A DNA stretch of 64,000 nt. Origin: Campylobacter concisus (lineage in GTDB: Bacteria > Campylobacterota > Campylobacteria > Campylobacterales > Campylobacteraceae). The notes under the pieces were generated by a model. The model ran no database searches. It saw only the letters and a program-made list of their open reading frames with translations, and was not told the DNA's origin. The stretch's first letter is position 1. Each line of letters starts with the position of its first letter. The DNA lies in the NCBI RefSeq assembly GCF_003048675.2, contig NZ_CP060707.1:1-64000 (forward strand), written 5' to 3'. This document shows positions 19,713 through 29,805 of the stretch, in pieces. Position numbers and translations under genes: made by a program.

Positions 19713-20855
19713 ATGGATAAAAAAGTAGCGTTAATAACTGGCATAACTGGTCAAGATGGATCTTATCTGGCAGAATTTTTACTAAAAAAAGGTTATATAG
19801 TTCATGGTATAAAAAGGCGAACAAGTCTTTTTAATACAGATAGGATAGATCATCTTTATCAAGATCCACATGTTGATAATAGAAACTTTTTCTTGCACTA
19901 TGGCGATATGACGGACTCTATGAATTTAACAAGGATCATCCAAGAGGTGCAGCCAGATGAAATTTACAACCTAGCTGCCATGAGCCACGTGCATGTAAGC
20001 TTTGAGACTCCAGAGTATGTCGCAAATGCTGATGGCACAGGCACTCTTAGGCTTCTTGAAGCTATAAGGATACTAGGGCTTGAGAAAAAGACAAAAATTT
20101 ATCAGGCATCTACCTCTGAGCTTTACGGAAAAGTGCAAGAGACTCCCCAAAGCGAGACAACTCCGTTTTACCCAAGAAGCCCTTATGCAGTTGCAAAGAT
20201 GTATGCCTACTGGATAACGGTTAATTACAGAGAGGCTTATGGCATTTTTGCTTGTAATGGTATATTGTTTAATCATGAATCGCCAGTTAGAGGTGAGACA
20301 TTTGTAACTAGAAAGATCACAAGAGCAGCTAGCAAGATAGCGCTTGGACTTCAAGACAAGCTTTATCTTGGAAATTTAGACGCCAAAAGAGACTGGGGTC
20401 ATGCAAAAGACTATGTGAAGATGATGTGGATGATACTGCAAGCCCCACAGCCAGAAGACTGGGTAATAGCAACTGGACAAACGACAGCGGTTAGAGACTT
20501 TGTAAAATTTGCATTTGCTTATGCTGGTATAAATTTGAGATTTGAAGGGGCTGGTGTAGATGAGGTAGGAGTCGTGGACTCACTAAATTTTGAAAAGGCA
20601 AAAGAGTTAAATTTAAATTTATCTCATTTAAGTGTTGGTCAAACTGTGGTTTGCGTGGATCCAAGGTACTTTAGACCAACAGAGGTTGATTTGCTACTTG
20701 GAGATCCTAGTAAGGCAGAGAAAAAACTAGGCTGGAAGAGAGAATTTAATCTTCAAGATCTAGTGAATGATATGATGAAATCAGACTTAAAGCTCATGAC
20801 AAAAGACGTCTATCTAAAAGATGGTGGATATGAGATAATGAGCTATTTCGAGTAA
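19713..20855 (+). CDS. gmd: GDP-mannose 4,6-dehydratase
   Basis: Converts GDP-mannose to GDP-4-keto-6-deoxymannose, the branch point to fucose and perosamine. Cofactor motif [15 protein letters not shown] lies near residue 10. The catalytic Ser/Thr and Tyr-x3-Lys are in [10 protein letters not shown] and [15 protein letters not shown]. The segment [20 protein letters not shown] is typical of the family. Normal length (380). It lies between manC and fcl with gaps of three bases on each side, so one operon. Confidence 0.95.
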   Translation: MDKKVALITGITGQDGSYLAEFLLKKGYIVHGIKRRTSLFNTDRIDHLYQDPHVDNRNFFLHYGDMTDSMNLTRIIQEVQPDEIYNLAAMSHVHVSFETPEYVANADGTGTLRLLEAIRILGLEKKTKIYQASTSELYGKVQETPQSETTPFYPRSPYAVAKMYAYWITVNYREAYGIFACNGILFNHESPVRGETFVTRKITRAASKIALGLQDKLYLGNLDAKRDWGHAKDYVKMMWMILQAPQPEDWVIATGQTTAVRDFVKFAFAYAGINLRFEGAGVDEVGVVDSLNFEKAKELNLNLSHLSVGQTVVCVDPRYFRPTEVDLLLGDPSKAEKKLGWKREFNLQDLVNDMMKSDLKLMTKDVYLKDGGYEIMSYFE

Positions 20856-20858
20856 AAA

Positions 20859-21914
20859 ATGGATAAAAATAGCAAAATTTATGTAGCAGGACATAAGGGA
20901 CTGGTGGGCTCTGCTATAGTGAGAAATTTAAAATCAAAAGGCTATGAAAATATAATCACAAGAACTCATAGCGAGCTTGATCTAATGGATCAAAAAGCTG
21001 TTTGTGAGTTTTTTGAAAAAGAAAAACCTGAGTATGTAGTACTAGCTGCTGCAAAGGTCGGCGGAATAGTGGCTAATAGTACGTATAGGGCTGATTTTAT
21101 ATATGAAAATTTACAAATTCAAAATAATGTGATCCATCAAAGCTATGTGCATAAGGTAAAAAAACTATTATTTCTTGGAAGTACTTGTATATATCCTAAA
21201 GATGCTCCACAGCCAATGAGCGAGGGGGTGCTTTTGACATCTCCACTTGAATACACAAATGAGCCATACGCGATAGCCAAAATAGCTGGCATGAAGATGT
21301 GTGAGAGCTATAATTTACAATACGGCACAAATTTCATATCTGTAATGCCTACAAATTTGTATGGCCCAAATGATAACTTTGATCTAGAAACTTCGCATGT
21401 ATTGCCAGCACTTATAAGAAAGATACACCTAGCAAAGCTTTTAAGCGAAGAAAAATTTGGCGAAGTAGTAAAAGATCTAAAAGTAAGAGATATAAATGAA
21501 GCTATGGTTTATCTTGATAAATTTGGTATTTCAAAAGATAGAGTAGAAATTTGGGGCACAGGAAAGCCTAGACGAGAGTTTCTGTACTCAGAAGATATGG
21601 CCGATGCCTGCGTGTTTTTACTGGAAAATAGAGACTTTAAAGATACTTATGATAAGAATAGCAAAGAGATAAGAAATACGCATATAAATATAGGCACAGG
21701 CAAAGATATCTCGATAAATGAGCTAGCAAATTTGGTTAAAAATATAATTGGCTTTAAAGGCGAGCTATACTTTAATGATAACAAGCCTGATGGAACGATG
21801 CTAAAACTAACGGACCCATCTAAGCTCCACTCTCTTGGCTGGAAACATAAAGTAGAGCTTGAATATGGGATAAAGACACTTTATGAGTGGTATTTGAAAA
21901 TAAATGATAGATAA
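20859..21914 (+). CDS. fcl: GDP-L-fucose synthase
   Basis: Epimerase/reductase turning GDP-4-keto-6-deoxymannose into GDP-L-fucose. The N-terminal [11 protein letters not shown] binds NADPH. The catalytic segments are [20 protein letters not shown] and [11 protein letters not shown], with the Tyr-x3-Lys pair. The family motif [15 protein letters not shown] is present. 351 residues, slightly longer than E. coli Fcl because of an insertion around [16 protein letters not shown]-like residues 185-215. Confidence 0.93.
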   Translation: MDKNSKIYVAGHKGLVGSAIVRNLKSKGYENIITRTHSELDLMDQKAVCEFFEKEKPEYVVLAAAKVGGIVANSTYRADFIYENLQIQNNVIHQSYVHKVKKLLFLGSTCIYPKDAPQPMSEGVLLTSPLEYTNEPYAIAKIAGMKMCESYNLQYGTNFISVMPTNLYGPNDNFDLETSHVLPALIRKIHLAKLLSEEKFGEVVKDLKVRDINEAMVYLDKFGISKDRVEIWGTGKPRREFLYSEDMADACVFLLENRDFKDTYDKNSKEIRNTHINIGTGKDISINELANLVKNIIGFKGELYFNDNKPDGTMLKLTDPSKLHSLGWKHKVELEYGIKTLYEWYLKINDR

Positions 21915-21945
21915 CATAATATCATTAAAAAATCATCAAGGCTTT

Positions 21946-23226
21946 ATGAAGTATTTTAAAAATACATCGTGGCTTTTTTTTGAAAAAATACTCCGTATGT
22001 TCGTTGGACTTTTCGTAGGTATTTGGGTGGCTAGATACTTAGGACCTGAGAGATTTGGGCTTTTTTCATATGCTCAAAGTTTTGTAGGACTTTTTACTGC
22101 TATTGCTACGCTTGGACTTGATAGTATAGTGGTACGAGAGCTAGTAAAGGATGAAAGTAAAACAAATGAGCTAATAGGTACTACTTTTTATCTTAAGCTC
22201 GTGGGTTCTATTTTGACTTTATTGGTTTTGGCAATTGCTATCCATTTTACTTCTAATGATAGATATACAAATTTATTAGTGTTTATTATAGCTAGTGCTA
22301 CTATATTTCAATCATTTAATGTAATAGATATGTATTTTCAATCAAAAGTTTTATCAAAATATGTAGTGTTTTCTAATATTATCTCTCTTTTTGCAAGTAG
22401 CATAGTAAAAATTATACTTATTTTTATTGATGCTCCACTCGTAGCTTTTGCATGGGCTATCCTATTTGATAGTATAGTTTTATCTTTGGGGTTTATTTAT
22501 TTTTTCTTGAAATATTCAACTCTTATGGTAAGAAAAATATATTTTAGTAAATTAATTGCAGTTGATTTATTAAAAAATTCTTATCCGATTATATTGAGTT
22601 CAGCAGTAATTGCAATTTATTTGAAAATAGATCAAGTTATGATTAAAAGTATGTTAGGAGAAATAGCTGTTGGACAATATACGGCTGCAACTAAGTTAAG
22701 CGAATCTTTTTATTTTATTCCACTGGCCATATCTTACAGTTTTTTTCCTGCGATTGTAAATTCAAGAAATTGTAGCGAAAGATACTATGCTAGGCTTCAA
22801 ATGCTTTATAATCTAGTGGTATGGATAGCTATTGCAATAGCTCTTCCAGTTACTATTTTGTCTAATAATATTATAGATATACTTTATGGTGATCAATACT
22901 ATCAGGCTGGAAGCATTTTAAAGATACATATTTGGACCAACGTATTGATTTCCATAGGTGTTATTAGCGGAGATTGGTTTGTAGCTGAAAATTTACAAAT
23001 TTTTGCATTTTGGAGATCATTTTGTGGAGCCAGTCTAAATATAATTTTAAATTTTTTATTAATTCCAAAATATGAAATTCAAGGGGCTGCTATTGCAACT
23101 TTGATTAGTTACTTTATTGCAAACTTAGCTTTCGATTTTTTTAATAAGAAAACTAGAAAAATTTTTTTTATTAAATTAAAAACAGTTATTTTAACAAAAA
23201 GAGCATTATCATGGCGTCAATTTTAA
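21946..23226 (+). CDS. wzx: Polysaccharide flippase, Wzx-like
   Basis: Oligosaccharide flippase of the MATE/PST superfamily, moving lipid-linked units across the inner membrane. It begins MKYFKNTSWLFFEKILRM and continues into LGPERFGLFSYAQSFV, the usual N-terminus. About 12 hydrophobic segments follow over 426 residues. I chose ATG 21946 with AAGG upstream; an in-frame ATG at 21904 overlaps fcl and lacks a ribosome site. A T8 run lies at 21974-21981. The extreme C-terminus (after about residue 410) is unlike the family and might be changed by a frameshift. Confidence 0.85.
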   Translation: MKYFKNTSWLFFEKILRMFVGLFVGIWVARYLGPERFGLFSYAQSFVGLFTAIATLGLDSIVVRELVKDESKTNELIGTTFYLKLVGSILTLLVLAIAIHFTSNDRYTNLLVFIIASATIFQSFNVIDMYFQSKVLSKYVVFSNIISLFASSIVKIILIFIDAPLVAFAWAILFDSIVLSLGFIYFFLKYSTLMVRKIYFSKLIAVDLLKNSYPIILSSAVIAIYLKIDQVMIKSMLGEIAVGQYTAATKLSESFYFIPLAISYSFFPAIVNSRNCSERYYARLQMLYNLVVWIAIAIALPVTILSNNIIDILYGDQYYQAGSILKIHIWTNVLISIGVISGDWFVAENLQIFAFWRSFCGASLNIILNFLLIPKYEIQGAAIATLISYFIANLAFDFFNKKTRKIFFIKLKTVILTKRALSWRQF

Positions 23227-23296
23227 TTTTTAAAAAGATTTATTTGATTTTACCTTATTTCATAAATAAAATTACAAATATATTTTGGAATAAAAT

Positions 23297-24328
23297 ATGA
23301 AAGTAGGCATTGTAACAACGTATGACGAATTAAATTTTGGAGCCTACCTTCAGGCTTATTCATTATCAAAAATTTATAGAAAGTTTGGGGCATAATGTTG
23401 AGCTTGTTAATTATAAAAGCTTAGAATATAAGATGGCTGAACTTAAGGCAACATATAAAAATAAAAATCAATATATCTTTTGAAGGTATTTTATAAAAGT
23501 ATAAAATTTAATAGAGTTCTTTTCGCTATTAAATATATCTAAAAATTTTAATAATATTAAAGAAATAAATGATTATTCATATGACCTATTGATCTTTGGA
23601 AGCGATGAGATATGGGATTTAAATAATGCCTTGGGTGGCATTATAGATACGTATTTTGGAGATGGGCTGGCTGGTAAAAGAATTTCTTACGCAGCCAGCT
23701 TCGGAAGTACGGATGTATATGATGGAAAAAATAAGTAGTATTAAAAAAATATGCTTTTAGACTTTTCATCTATCTCGGTTAGAGACCAAAATTCAAAAGA
23801 TATTGTGTCAGAAAAATTTCCTAATATGCCAGTAGACATAGTTCTTGATCCGACATTTTTGATAGATCATAACGTTCCAAAGCCAAATTTGGATGGTAAG
23901 TATATTTTTATTACTATCTTGGCAATAATAAAAATTTAGAAGATGAAATGATAGCTTTTGCTAAAAGAAAAATCACTTAATATCGTTTCTTTTGGATACA
24001 AGAGTAAAAAGATTTAAAAAATATTATTTTCTATAGATCCATTCGAGTGGTTAAGTTATTTAAAATATTCCGATTTCGTAGTTACTAATATAGTTTCATG
24101 GGACAGTTTTTCTATATTATTTGATAAAAATTTTATGGTTGATATTACGACTTATAGAAAAAAATAAACTAGAGTTTTTTTAATTAACATGTTTGAATTG
24201 AGACAAAGAATATATAATGAAGATCATTTTAAAAAAATATTACTAGTGATATAAATTATGAATATGTTCATAATAGTATTCAAAGGCATAGAGTCGCATC
24301 TATAAAAATTTTTAATGGAAGCACTAAA
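23297..24328 (+). pseudogene. Polysaccharide pyruvyl transferase, frameshifted
   Basis: Begins at ATG 23297 with MKVGIVTTYDELNFGAYLQA, the typical N-terminus of CsaB-like pyruvyl transferases (PF04230). The frame breaks at 23390, and later frames carry SISVRDQNSKDIVSEKF and VDIVLDPTFLIDH, both family-like, then SDFVVTNIVSWDSFSILFD, in which a family HG-type motif is altered. At least five frame changes or stops were seen. Many are single-base changes in homopolymers. The product would add pyruvate ketals to sugars. End is approximate. Confidence 0.8.
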
Positions 24329-25252
24329 ATGATAAAAGATATTAAAAATTATAAAAAGCTTATATTATGTTATATTTTTCGTATTTCCCAGACATACATA
24401 GGTATTTTAAATACTCATTAGCGAACCCAGCAAATAGATTTAGAGATGATAATATAAGTTCTATAGTATTGGCTCAAATACATTCGATAGAAAGAGCATT
24501 TAGTTTAAAAAAATATTAAAAAGGAGTTTGGGAAAGAATTAGTAAGTAGTTTTGAAAAATAATATTAAATTTATAAAAACAATGAGAATTATAAATACGA
24601 GTTAGCGCTTTTTAATAGTGCTATTGCGGAATATAATAAATATCATGATTATTCCAAGGAAAAATATTTTTAGAGATAAAACCGTATAAAAAAATATAAA
24701 CATATCAGATTTAATACATCTAGTAGTTTTAAAAAAGTTATATTAAGTAGACACTCTATAAGAAATTTTGGCGACGTAAAGATAAGTGATTCTGATGTTG
24801 CCAAGGCTATATATATGGCAAAAAACACAACCCCATCTGTGTGTAATAGGCAAGGATATGAAGCACTGGTTGTAAGAAACAAAGAAACCTGCAAAAAAAT
24901 ATTGGCACTACAAAATGGTAATAGTGGAATAAGCGGTATTCAAAATATAATTGTAGTTTGTTCTTTGATACCATCGTTCTTTGGACCAAATGAGAAAAAT
25001 CAGCCATATATAGATGGTGGGATATTTTTAATGTCCCTATTGAATTGTCTTCATTTTAATAATATAGCAAGTTGCACGCTAAACTGGTCTACAGACCCAA
25101 AGACAGATAAGAATCTTAGGGGGTTGTTGAAAATTCATGACTCAAGGGTTATTATAGCGTTAATAGCTATTGGCACATATGAAGCAAAAGAGATAAACAT
25201 AGCGTCATCACATAGAAAAAAATTAAATAAAATTATGAAAATAGTGGAGTAG
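24329..25252 (+). pseudogene. Nitroreductase-like protein, frameshifted
   Basis: The last open segment (24677-25252) is a nitroreductase-family domain with SRHSIRNFGD, TTPSVCNRQGYEALVV and NEKNQPYIDGGIFLMSLLNC. The N-terminal part is split over other frames: a possible ATG at 24329 (MIKDIKNYKKLI) and SIERAFSLKK near 24490, which resembles the HxIEKGLS segment of such proteins. A frame with ATG 24815 lacks the first part of the domain. FMN-dependent nitroreductases beside pyruvyl transferases are common in sugar loci of other bacteria. Confidence 0.75.
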
Positions 25253-25257
25253 TTAAA

Positions 25258-26355
25258 ATGGAAAATATACCAATATCTATGCCTTATATAGGCGAAAAAG
25301 AAAAGGAATATGTTCTTAAAGCATTAGAATCTGGATGGGTGTCATCTATAGGTGAATACATAGATACTTTTGAAAAAAAATTTGCAAAATATTGTGATAC
25401 TAAATTTGCCCTAACTACATCAAATGGTACCACTGCTTTGCATTTGGCTTTAGCGGCATTTGGTATTTCAAGCGGAGATGAGGTAATTGTACCAGATTTT
25501 ACCTTTGTTGCTACAGCTAATGCTGTAAAATATACTGGCGCAAATGTAGTTTTTGCTGATATAGACAAAGATAGTTTGTGTATTTGTGTAGACGGCATAA
25601 AGAAACTAATAACAAAAAAAACAAAGGCTATAATACCAGTTCATATATATGGTCATCCAGCCAACATGGATGAAATAAATAATATAGCTAAAGAAAATAA
25701 TCTTATTGTCATAGAGGATGCGGCTGAAGCTCATGGTGCCGAGTGGAATGGTAAAAAAGTTGGTGGTCTTGGAGATGTTGGAATTTTTAGTTTTTATGGT
25801 AATAAGATTATAACTTCTGGAGAAGGAGGCATGATTACAACAAATGATGAAAACATATATAATAGACTTAAATTTTTACGAGATCATGCCATGAGCAAAG
25901 AGAAAAGATATTGGCATACGGATATAGGCTTTAACTATAGGATGACAAATATCCAGGCGGCATTAGGGTTGGCCCAGTTGGAGAGTATTGACAAATTTAT
26001 AGATAAAAAAAGACTTATCTTTAAATGGTATAAGGATGAACTAAGTGGTATTAAAAACATAAGGTTAAATTATGAGCACCCTTTAGCGAGAAATGTTTAT
26101 TGGATGGTGTGTTTAGAATTAAAAGATTATTCAGAAGAGAAAAGAACGGAATTTATGCAAAGGATTAAGGAATTGGGCATTGACTCTAGACCATATTTTT
26201 ATCCTATATCTGACATGCCAATGTATAGTGGTGTCAATTGTGATACTAAGATCACTCGTATGATTTACAAGACCGGAGTAAATTTGCCAAGTTACTATAC
26301 TATTACTCAAGAACAAGTCAAATATATTTGTAGGACTATTCGCAATGCTTTATAG
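25258..26355 (+). CDS. DegT/DnrJ aminotransferase, probable perosamine synthase
   Basis: PLP-dependent sugar aminotransferase. PLP lysine is Lys183 in SFYGNKIITSGEGGM; the DAAEAHGA segment (about 154-161) and TTSNGTTALHLAL are typical. With gmd present in the same locus, the likely substrate is GDP-4-keto-6-deoxymannose, giving GDP-perosamine (Per); other 4-keto sugars are possible. 365 residues, complete. It follows the nitroreductase pseudogene by five bases and overlaps the next gene by 11 bases. Confidence 0.85.
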   Translation: MENIPISMPYIGEKEKEYVLKALESGWVSSIGEYIDTFEKKFAKYCDTKFALTTSNGTTALHLALAAFGISSGDEVIVPDFTFVATANAVKYTGANVVFADIDKDSLCICVDGIKKLITKKTKAIIPVHIYGHPANMDEINNIAKENNLIVIEDAAEAHGAEWNGKKVGGLGDVGIFSFYGNKIITSGEGGMITTNDENIYNRLKFLRDHAMSKEKRYWHTDIGFNYRMTNIQAALGLAQLESIDKFIDKKRLIFKWYKDELSGIKNIRLNYEHPLARNVYWMVCLELKDYSEEKRTEFMQRIKELGIDSRPYFYPISDMPMYSGVNCDTKITRMIYKTGVNLPSYYTITQEQVKYICRTIRNAL

Positions 26356-27031
26356 ATTTCTTAAAAGGCATCCGTTAAAAGAATTTGATAATTTTAAAAA
26401 AACGGTTAACAAAGAATATGAAAAATTGGATATAGAATTCCATACTGTAAATTATCCTATTAGCAAAGAAAACCCTATGGAAAATCCAGATCACTATGCA
26501 ATATTTGCATACTGGATAGCAAAAAAAATACTTAATAATAGATTAATAGGGGGGGGTGAATCTAAGTTGGAAATACTAGATGTGGGAAATACGAAATTTT
26601 CTAATATGTTTAATAGTATTAATAATAATGTTACTGCATTAGTACTAGAGGAGCCTTTGGACAGTATATCGGACGTGAAATATATAAAACATGATATATC
26701 AAATGTGTTACCATTTTCAGATAAAACTTTTGATGTTTTTACTTCACCAAGTACGTTACATCTTATTGGACAAGGAAGATATGGCGATGAATTAAATCCT
26801 TGTGCCTTATTGGAATTTCTAGAGGAGTTAAATAGGGTAACAAAAGATAGTTCCAAGGTCTATATCATGCTTCCATTGGGTAAAGATGCTTTATTGTTCG
26901 GATATCATTTTATTTATTCTTATGAGTCTATAGTAAAGATATTTAAATATTGGAATGTTACAGATTATATGGTAGATAATCTAGTAGAAATTTGGAACTA
27001 TTTCAAAGTTGCCTTTGCCATCTTGTGGTAG
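26345..27031 (+). CDS. DUF268-like methyltransferase with G8 tract
   Basis: A 228-residue protein with Rossmann-type S-adenosylmethionine segments (LEILDVGNTKFSN, then FDVFTSPSTLHLIGQGRYGDE) like DUF268 methyltransferases in sugar loci. The G8 tract at 26549-26556 encodes IGGGES and at this length keeps the frame open. The C-terminus WNYFKVAFAILW ends in the usual region. The ATG overlaps the previous gene by 11 bases. A one-base change in the tract would truncate the protein near residue 72. Confidence 0.7.
   Translation: MLYRFLKRHPLKEFDNFKKTVNKEYEKLDIEFHTVNYPISKENPMENPDHYAIFAYWIAKKILNNRLIGGGESKLEILDVGNTKFSNMFNSINNNVTALVLEEPLDSISDVKYIKHDISNVLPFSDKTFDVFTSPSTLHLIGQGRYGDELNPCALLEFLEELNRVTKDSSKVYIMLPLGKDALLFGYHFIYSYESIVKIFKYWNVTDYMVDNLVEIWNYFKVAFAILW
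26549..26556 (+). repeat. G8 homopolymer in a coding frame
   Basis: Eight consecutive G bases within an otherwise AT-rich gene. In Campylobacter, G tracts of about eight or more in sugar-locus genes commonly vary in length and switch genes on and off. Confidence 0.8.
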
Positions 27032-27106
27032 ATTTAACAAGGATATAGATGTATCTGATTTTTAAAATAGGTGATTATAAAATTATATATTTAGAGCTCT
27101 CTAAAT

Positions 27107-28260
27107 GAAAAATTGGTATTCTTGCGTTTGGAGATCCAAAAGGCGGCGGGGTTTTATCAATATACTCGTTCTATCATAGATGTCATCACGCAAGATAAAA
27201 AAATAACACATATATTGTATTTACCGATACCAATAATGATAGTTTTGATGAATATAATATAGAGATTAGAAAGATAAATAAACCAAATATTTTTATATTA
27301 AAATAAGCTAATAAGAGTTTTTCAAATTTTTATTGTTTATTAGAAAGCCACTATAAAAAGACGAAAAAGATATTTTTGTGATATAGATAAATTTGTTTGT
27401 CCTGTTATATCCCTATACCCGCATTTTTTTATCTCAATAAGCCTTTTATCTTTACATTGCATGATATGCAGGAAAGATATTATCCATATTTTTTTACATT
27501 AAAAAGATAAAAATTATAAGATGGTTAAATAATAGAGCTCTATCAAAATCAGCAGATAAAAATTTACTATGCGAATCTCAATTTGTAAAAAGTGATATTA
27601 TAAAATTTCTTGGGAGTTGATCCCAATAAGGTGCACGTAGTCCAATCACCGCCTCCAAAGTGCTTTTAATAGTAGTACCATAGATGAAAAAATTTTGTAT
27701 AAAACTATAAAGGCAAAAATATAACCTTCCTGAAGAATATATCTTCTATCCAGCTCAATTTTGGCCACATAAAAAAACCATATAAAAATTATTAGAAGCT
27801 TTTTAGTATTGTTAGAATTCAAGGATTTAAAAATTAGTCTTTACTGGTTCAAAAGCAAAATAACTTTCAAAATGTAGATGATAAAATAAAAGGACTACAA
27901 TTGCAAAATAATGTTATTTATCTTGGATATATAGATTATTCTGATCTTCCATTCTTATATAAGATGTCTAAATTTTTGGTGATGCCCACACTTTTTGAGA
28001 GCATTAGCATCCCCATATATGAAGCATTTTCATTAAAAGTTGCAGTTTGCTGTTCTAATGTTGTAGCTTTGCCCGAACAAGTGGGAGAGGCTGGCTTGCT
28101 TTTTGATCCAAACAATGAAAAAGACATTGCTAAAAAGATGATTATGTATTTAAGGAATAATGAGCTACTGACTGAAAAAGCAGAACAAGGGTATTTAAAG
28201 ATAAATAGTTTTGATTATGAGGCTTACAAAAAATCTATTCTAGAGATAATAAATTCATGA
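27107..28260 (+). pseudogene. Glycosyltransferase family 4, frameshifted
   Basis: Starts at ATG 27107; correcting one extra A gives MKIGILAFGDPKGGG, then YQYTRSIIDVITQDKK, a GT4 N-terminus. Frames change at least six times before an intact 119-residue C-terminal segment (27901-28260) with MPTLFESISIPIYEAFSL, the nucleotide-sugar motif. The intact tail is probably not a gene by itself. It overlaps the next gene by four bases (ATGA), consistent with descent from a tight operon. Confidence 0.8.
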
Positions 28261-29030
28261 GTTTAGAACAACCAAAAATTTCTATCATAACAGTTGTTTT
28301 TAATGGCGAGAAATATTTAGAGCAAACTATTAAAAGTATCATAAATCAGACATATAAAAATTTTGAGTATATCATAATAGATGGTGAAAGTACTGATGGT
28401 ACTTTAGAAATCATAAAAAAATATGAAGATAAAATTTCATATTGGATTAGCGAAAAAGATAAGGGTATAAGCGATGCTTTTAATAAGGGTGTAACAGCTG
28501 CAAAAGGTGATTATATAAATTTTCAAGGCGATGGTGACGGATTTTTATCTAGTAAAACTTTAGAAGAGGTTTTTAAAGATATCAAGGCTGGAGAGTCATC
28601 TATAATTAGCACAAGGATACAAAGGGTGGATGAAAATGGAAATGAAATTTATAGGTCCAAATTTTTAAAGAATTTTGATAAAAGATCGTTGCTCTTTAGG
28701 ATGTCTTTGCCACACCAGGGGTTGTTTGTGCCAAAGAGTTATTTTGAAAAATATGGACTTTTTGATCTAAATAATAAATTTTGTATGGACTATGAACATT
28801 TGCTTCGAAGTTATCAAAATTTTCCAAGCGTTATAACTAAAGATATCGTTTCTGCCAGATGGCGAGATGACGGCATTGGGAATGGAAGAACTCTGGAGAT
28901 ATTTAAAGAGTATGATAAGATAAAAAGAGATAATAAAGTAGCCAGTGCATTAGTTTTGGATCTAATTAAATATTGGATTTTATTTAAATACTATGTCAAA
29001 AAGGTTGATTGGGAGATCATAGAATGCTAA
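28257..29030 (+). CDS. Glycosyltransferase family 2
   Basis: A 257-residue inverting GT-A enzyme. The N-terminus ISIITVVFNGEKYLEQTIK, IIIDGESTDGT and NFQGDGDGFL (metal-binding D-x-D position) are family motifs. Acceptor and donor are unknown. No membrane segments. The ATG overlaps the previous frame's stop, and the 3' end overlaps the FkbM start. Confidence 0.88.
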   Translation: MSLEQPKISIITVVFNGEKYLEQTIKSIINQTYKNFEYIIIDGESTDGTLEIIKKYEDKISYWISEKDKGISDAFNKGVTAAKGDYINFQGDGDGFLSSKTLEEVFKDIKAGESSIISTRIQRVDENGNEIYRSKFLKNFDKRSLLFRMSLPHQGLFVPKSYFEKYGLFDLNNKFCMDYEHLLRSYQNFPSVITKDIVSARWRDDGIGNGRTLEIFKEYDKIKRDNKVASALVLDLIKYWILFKYYVKKVDWEIIEC

Positions 29031-29805
29031 ATGTATTAAAATATATATGGAATAAAAACGATGGCATATATAAAATAAAAATATCTATTTGTTGGTATGT
29101 CTTTTCAGATATTTAAAAGATTATCAAAAAGATAATATCAAAGACCATTTTTAATGGCAAAAAAATATTTTTATATCCTAATTGCAATGTATCGAGCATG
29201 TATACATATACCGATATACCAGATAGAGAAGAAATTTTACTATTAAGAGAATTTGCAAAGCAAAACAATTGTCAGAAATGTGGAAAAACTATATTTTTAG
29301 ATATTGGTGCAAATATTGGTTCCTATAGCATTTCAATGATAGATGTTTGCGATAGTGTCATAGCCTTTGAGCCGCATCCTTTTACCTCCAAAAGATGCAA
29401 AATGAATTTTTTGCTAAATAATTTGGACGAAACACTTGTAAAACAATTGGCTCTGTCAGATAGTATAGGTAGTGTCCATTTTTCAGATTATGGCGGAAGC
29501 TCGACTGTAAATCATATAATTAAAATGGAAGATGGCATAAAGGTACAAGCAATAACATTAGATAAATTTATCGTTGATAATAATTTTGCCCAAGATAATA
29601 GGTATATAGTAAAAATTGATGTTGAAGGCTTCGAAGAACAAGTGTTAAAGGGAGGAAAGAACTTTTTTACACAATATAATATTCAAGCTATTGTATTTGA
29701 ATGTTTTTTTCTCAAAATAGAGTATTTGATATATTAAAAAAACGTATGGTTTTTACAGAAATTAAAAAGTTAAGTGAGAATAACTATTGTGCAACAAAGA
29801 GTTGA
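29024..29805 (+). pseudogene. FkbM methyltransferase, frameshifted
   Basis: Starts at ATG 29024 (MLNVLKYIWNKND), breaks near 29118, and continues in another frame from about 29140: SMYTYTDIPDREEILLLREF, then TIFLDIGANIGSYSISM (SAM site), KIDVEGFEEQVLKGG, all FkbM family. Near 29705 a T8 run shifts the frame; SQNRVFDILKKRM and the end at TGA 29803-29805 are in a third frame. FkbM enzymes O-methylate sugars. Confidence 0.75.

Noticed and set aside
24815-25252. Nitroreductase as an intact short gene starting at ATG 24815
   Set aside because: The domain continues upstream of that ATG in the same frame (SRHSIRNFGD) and the N-terminal part is in other frames, so it is a broken gene, not a short one.
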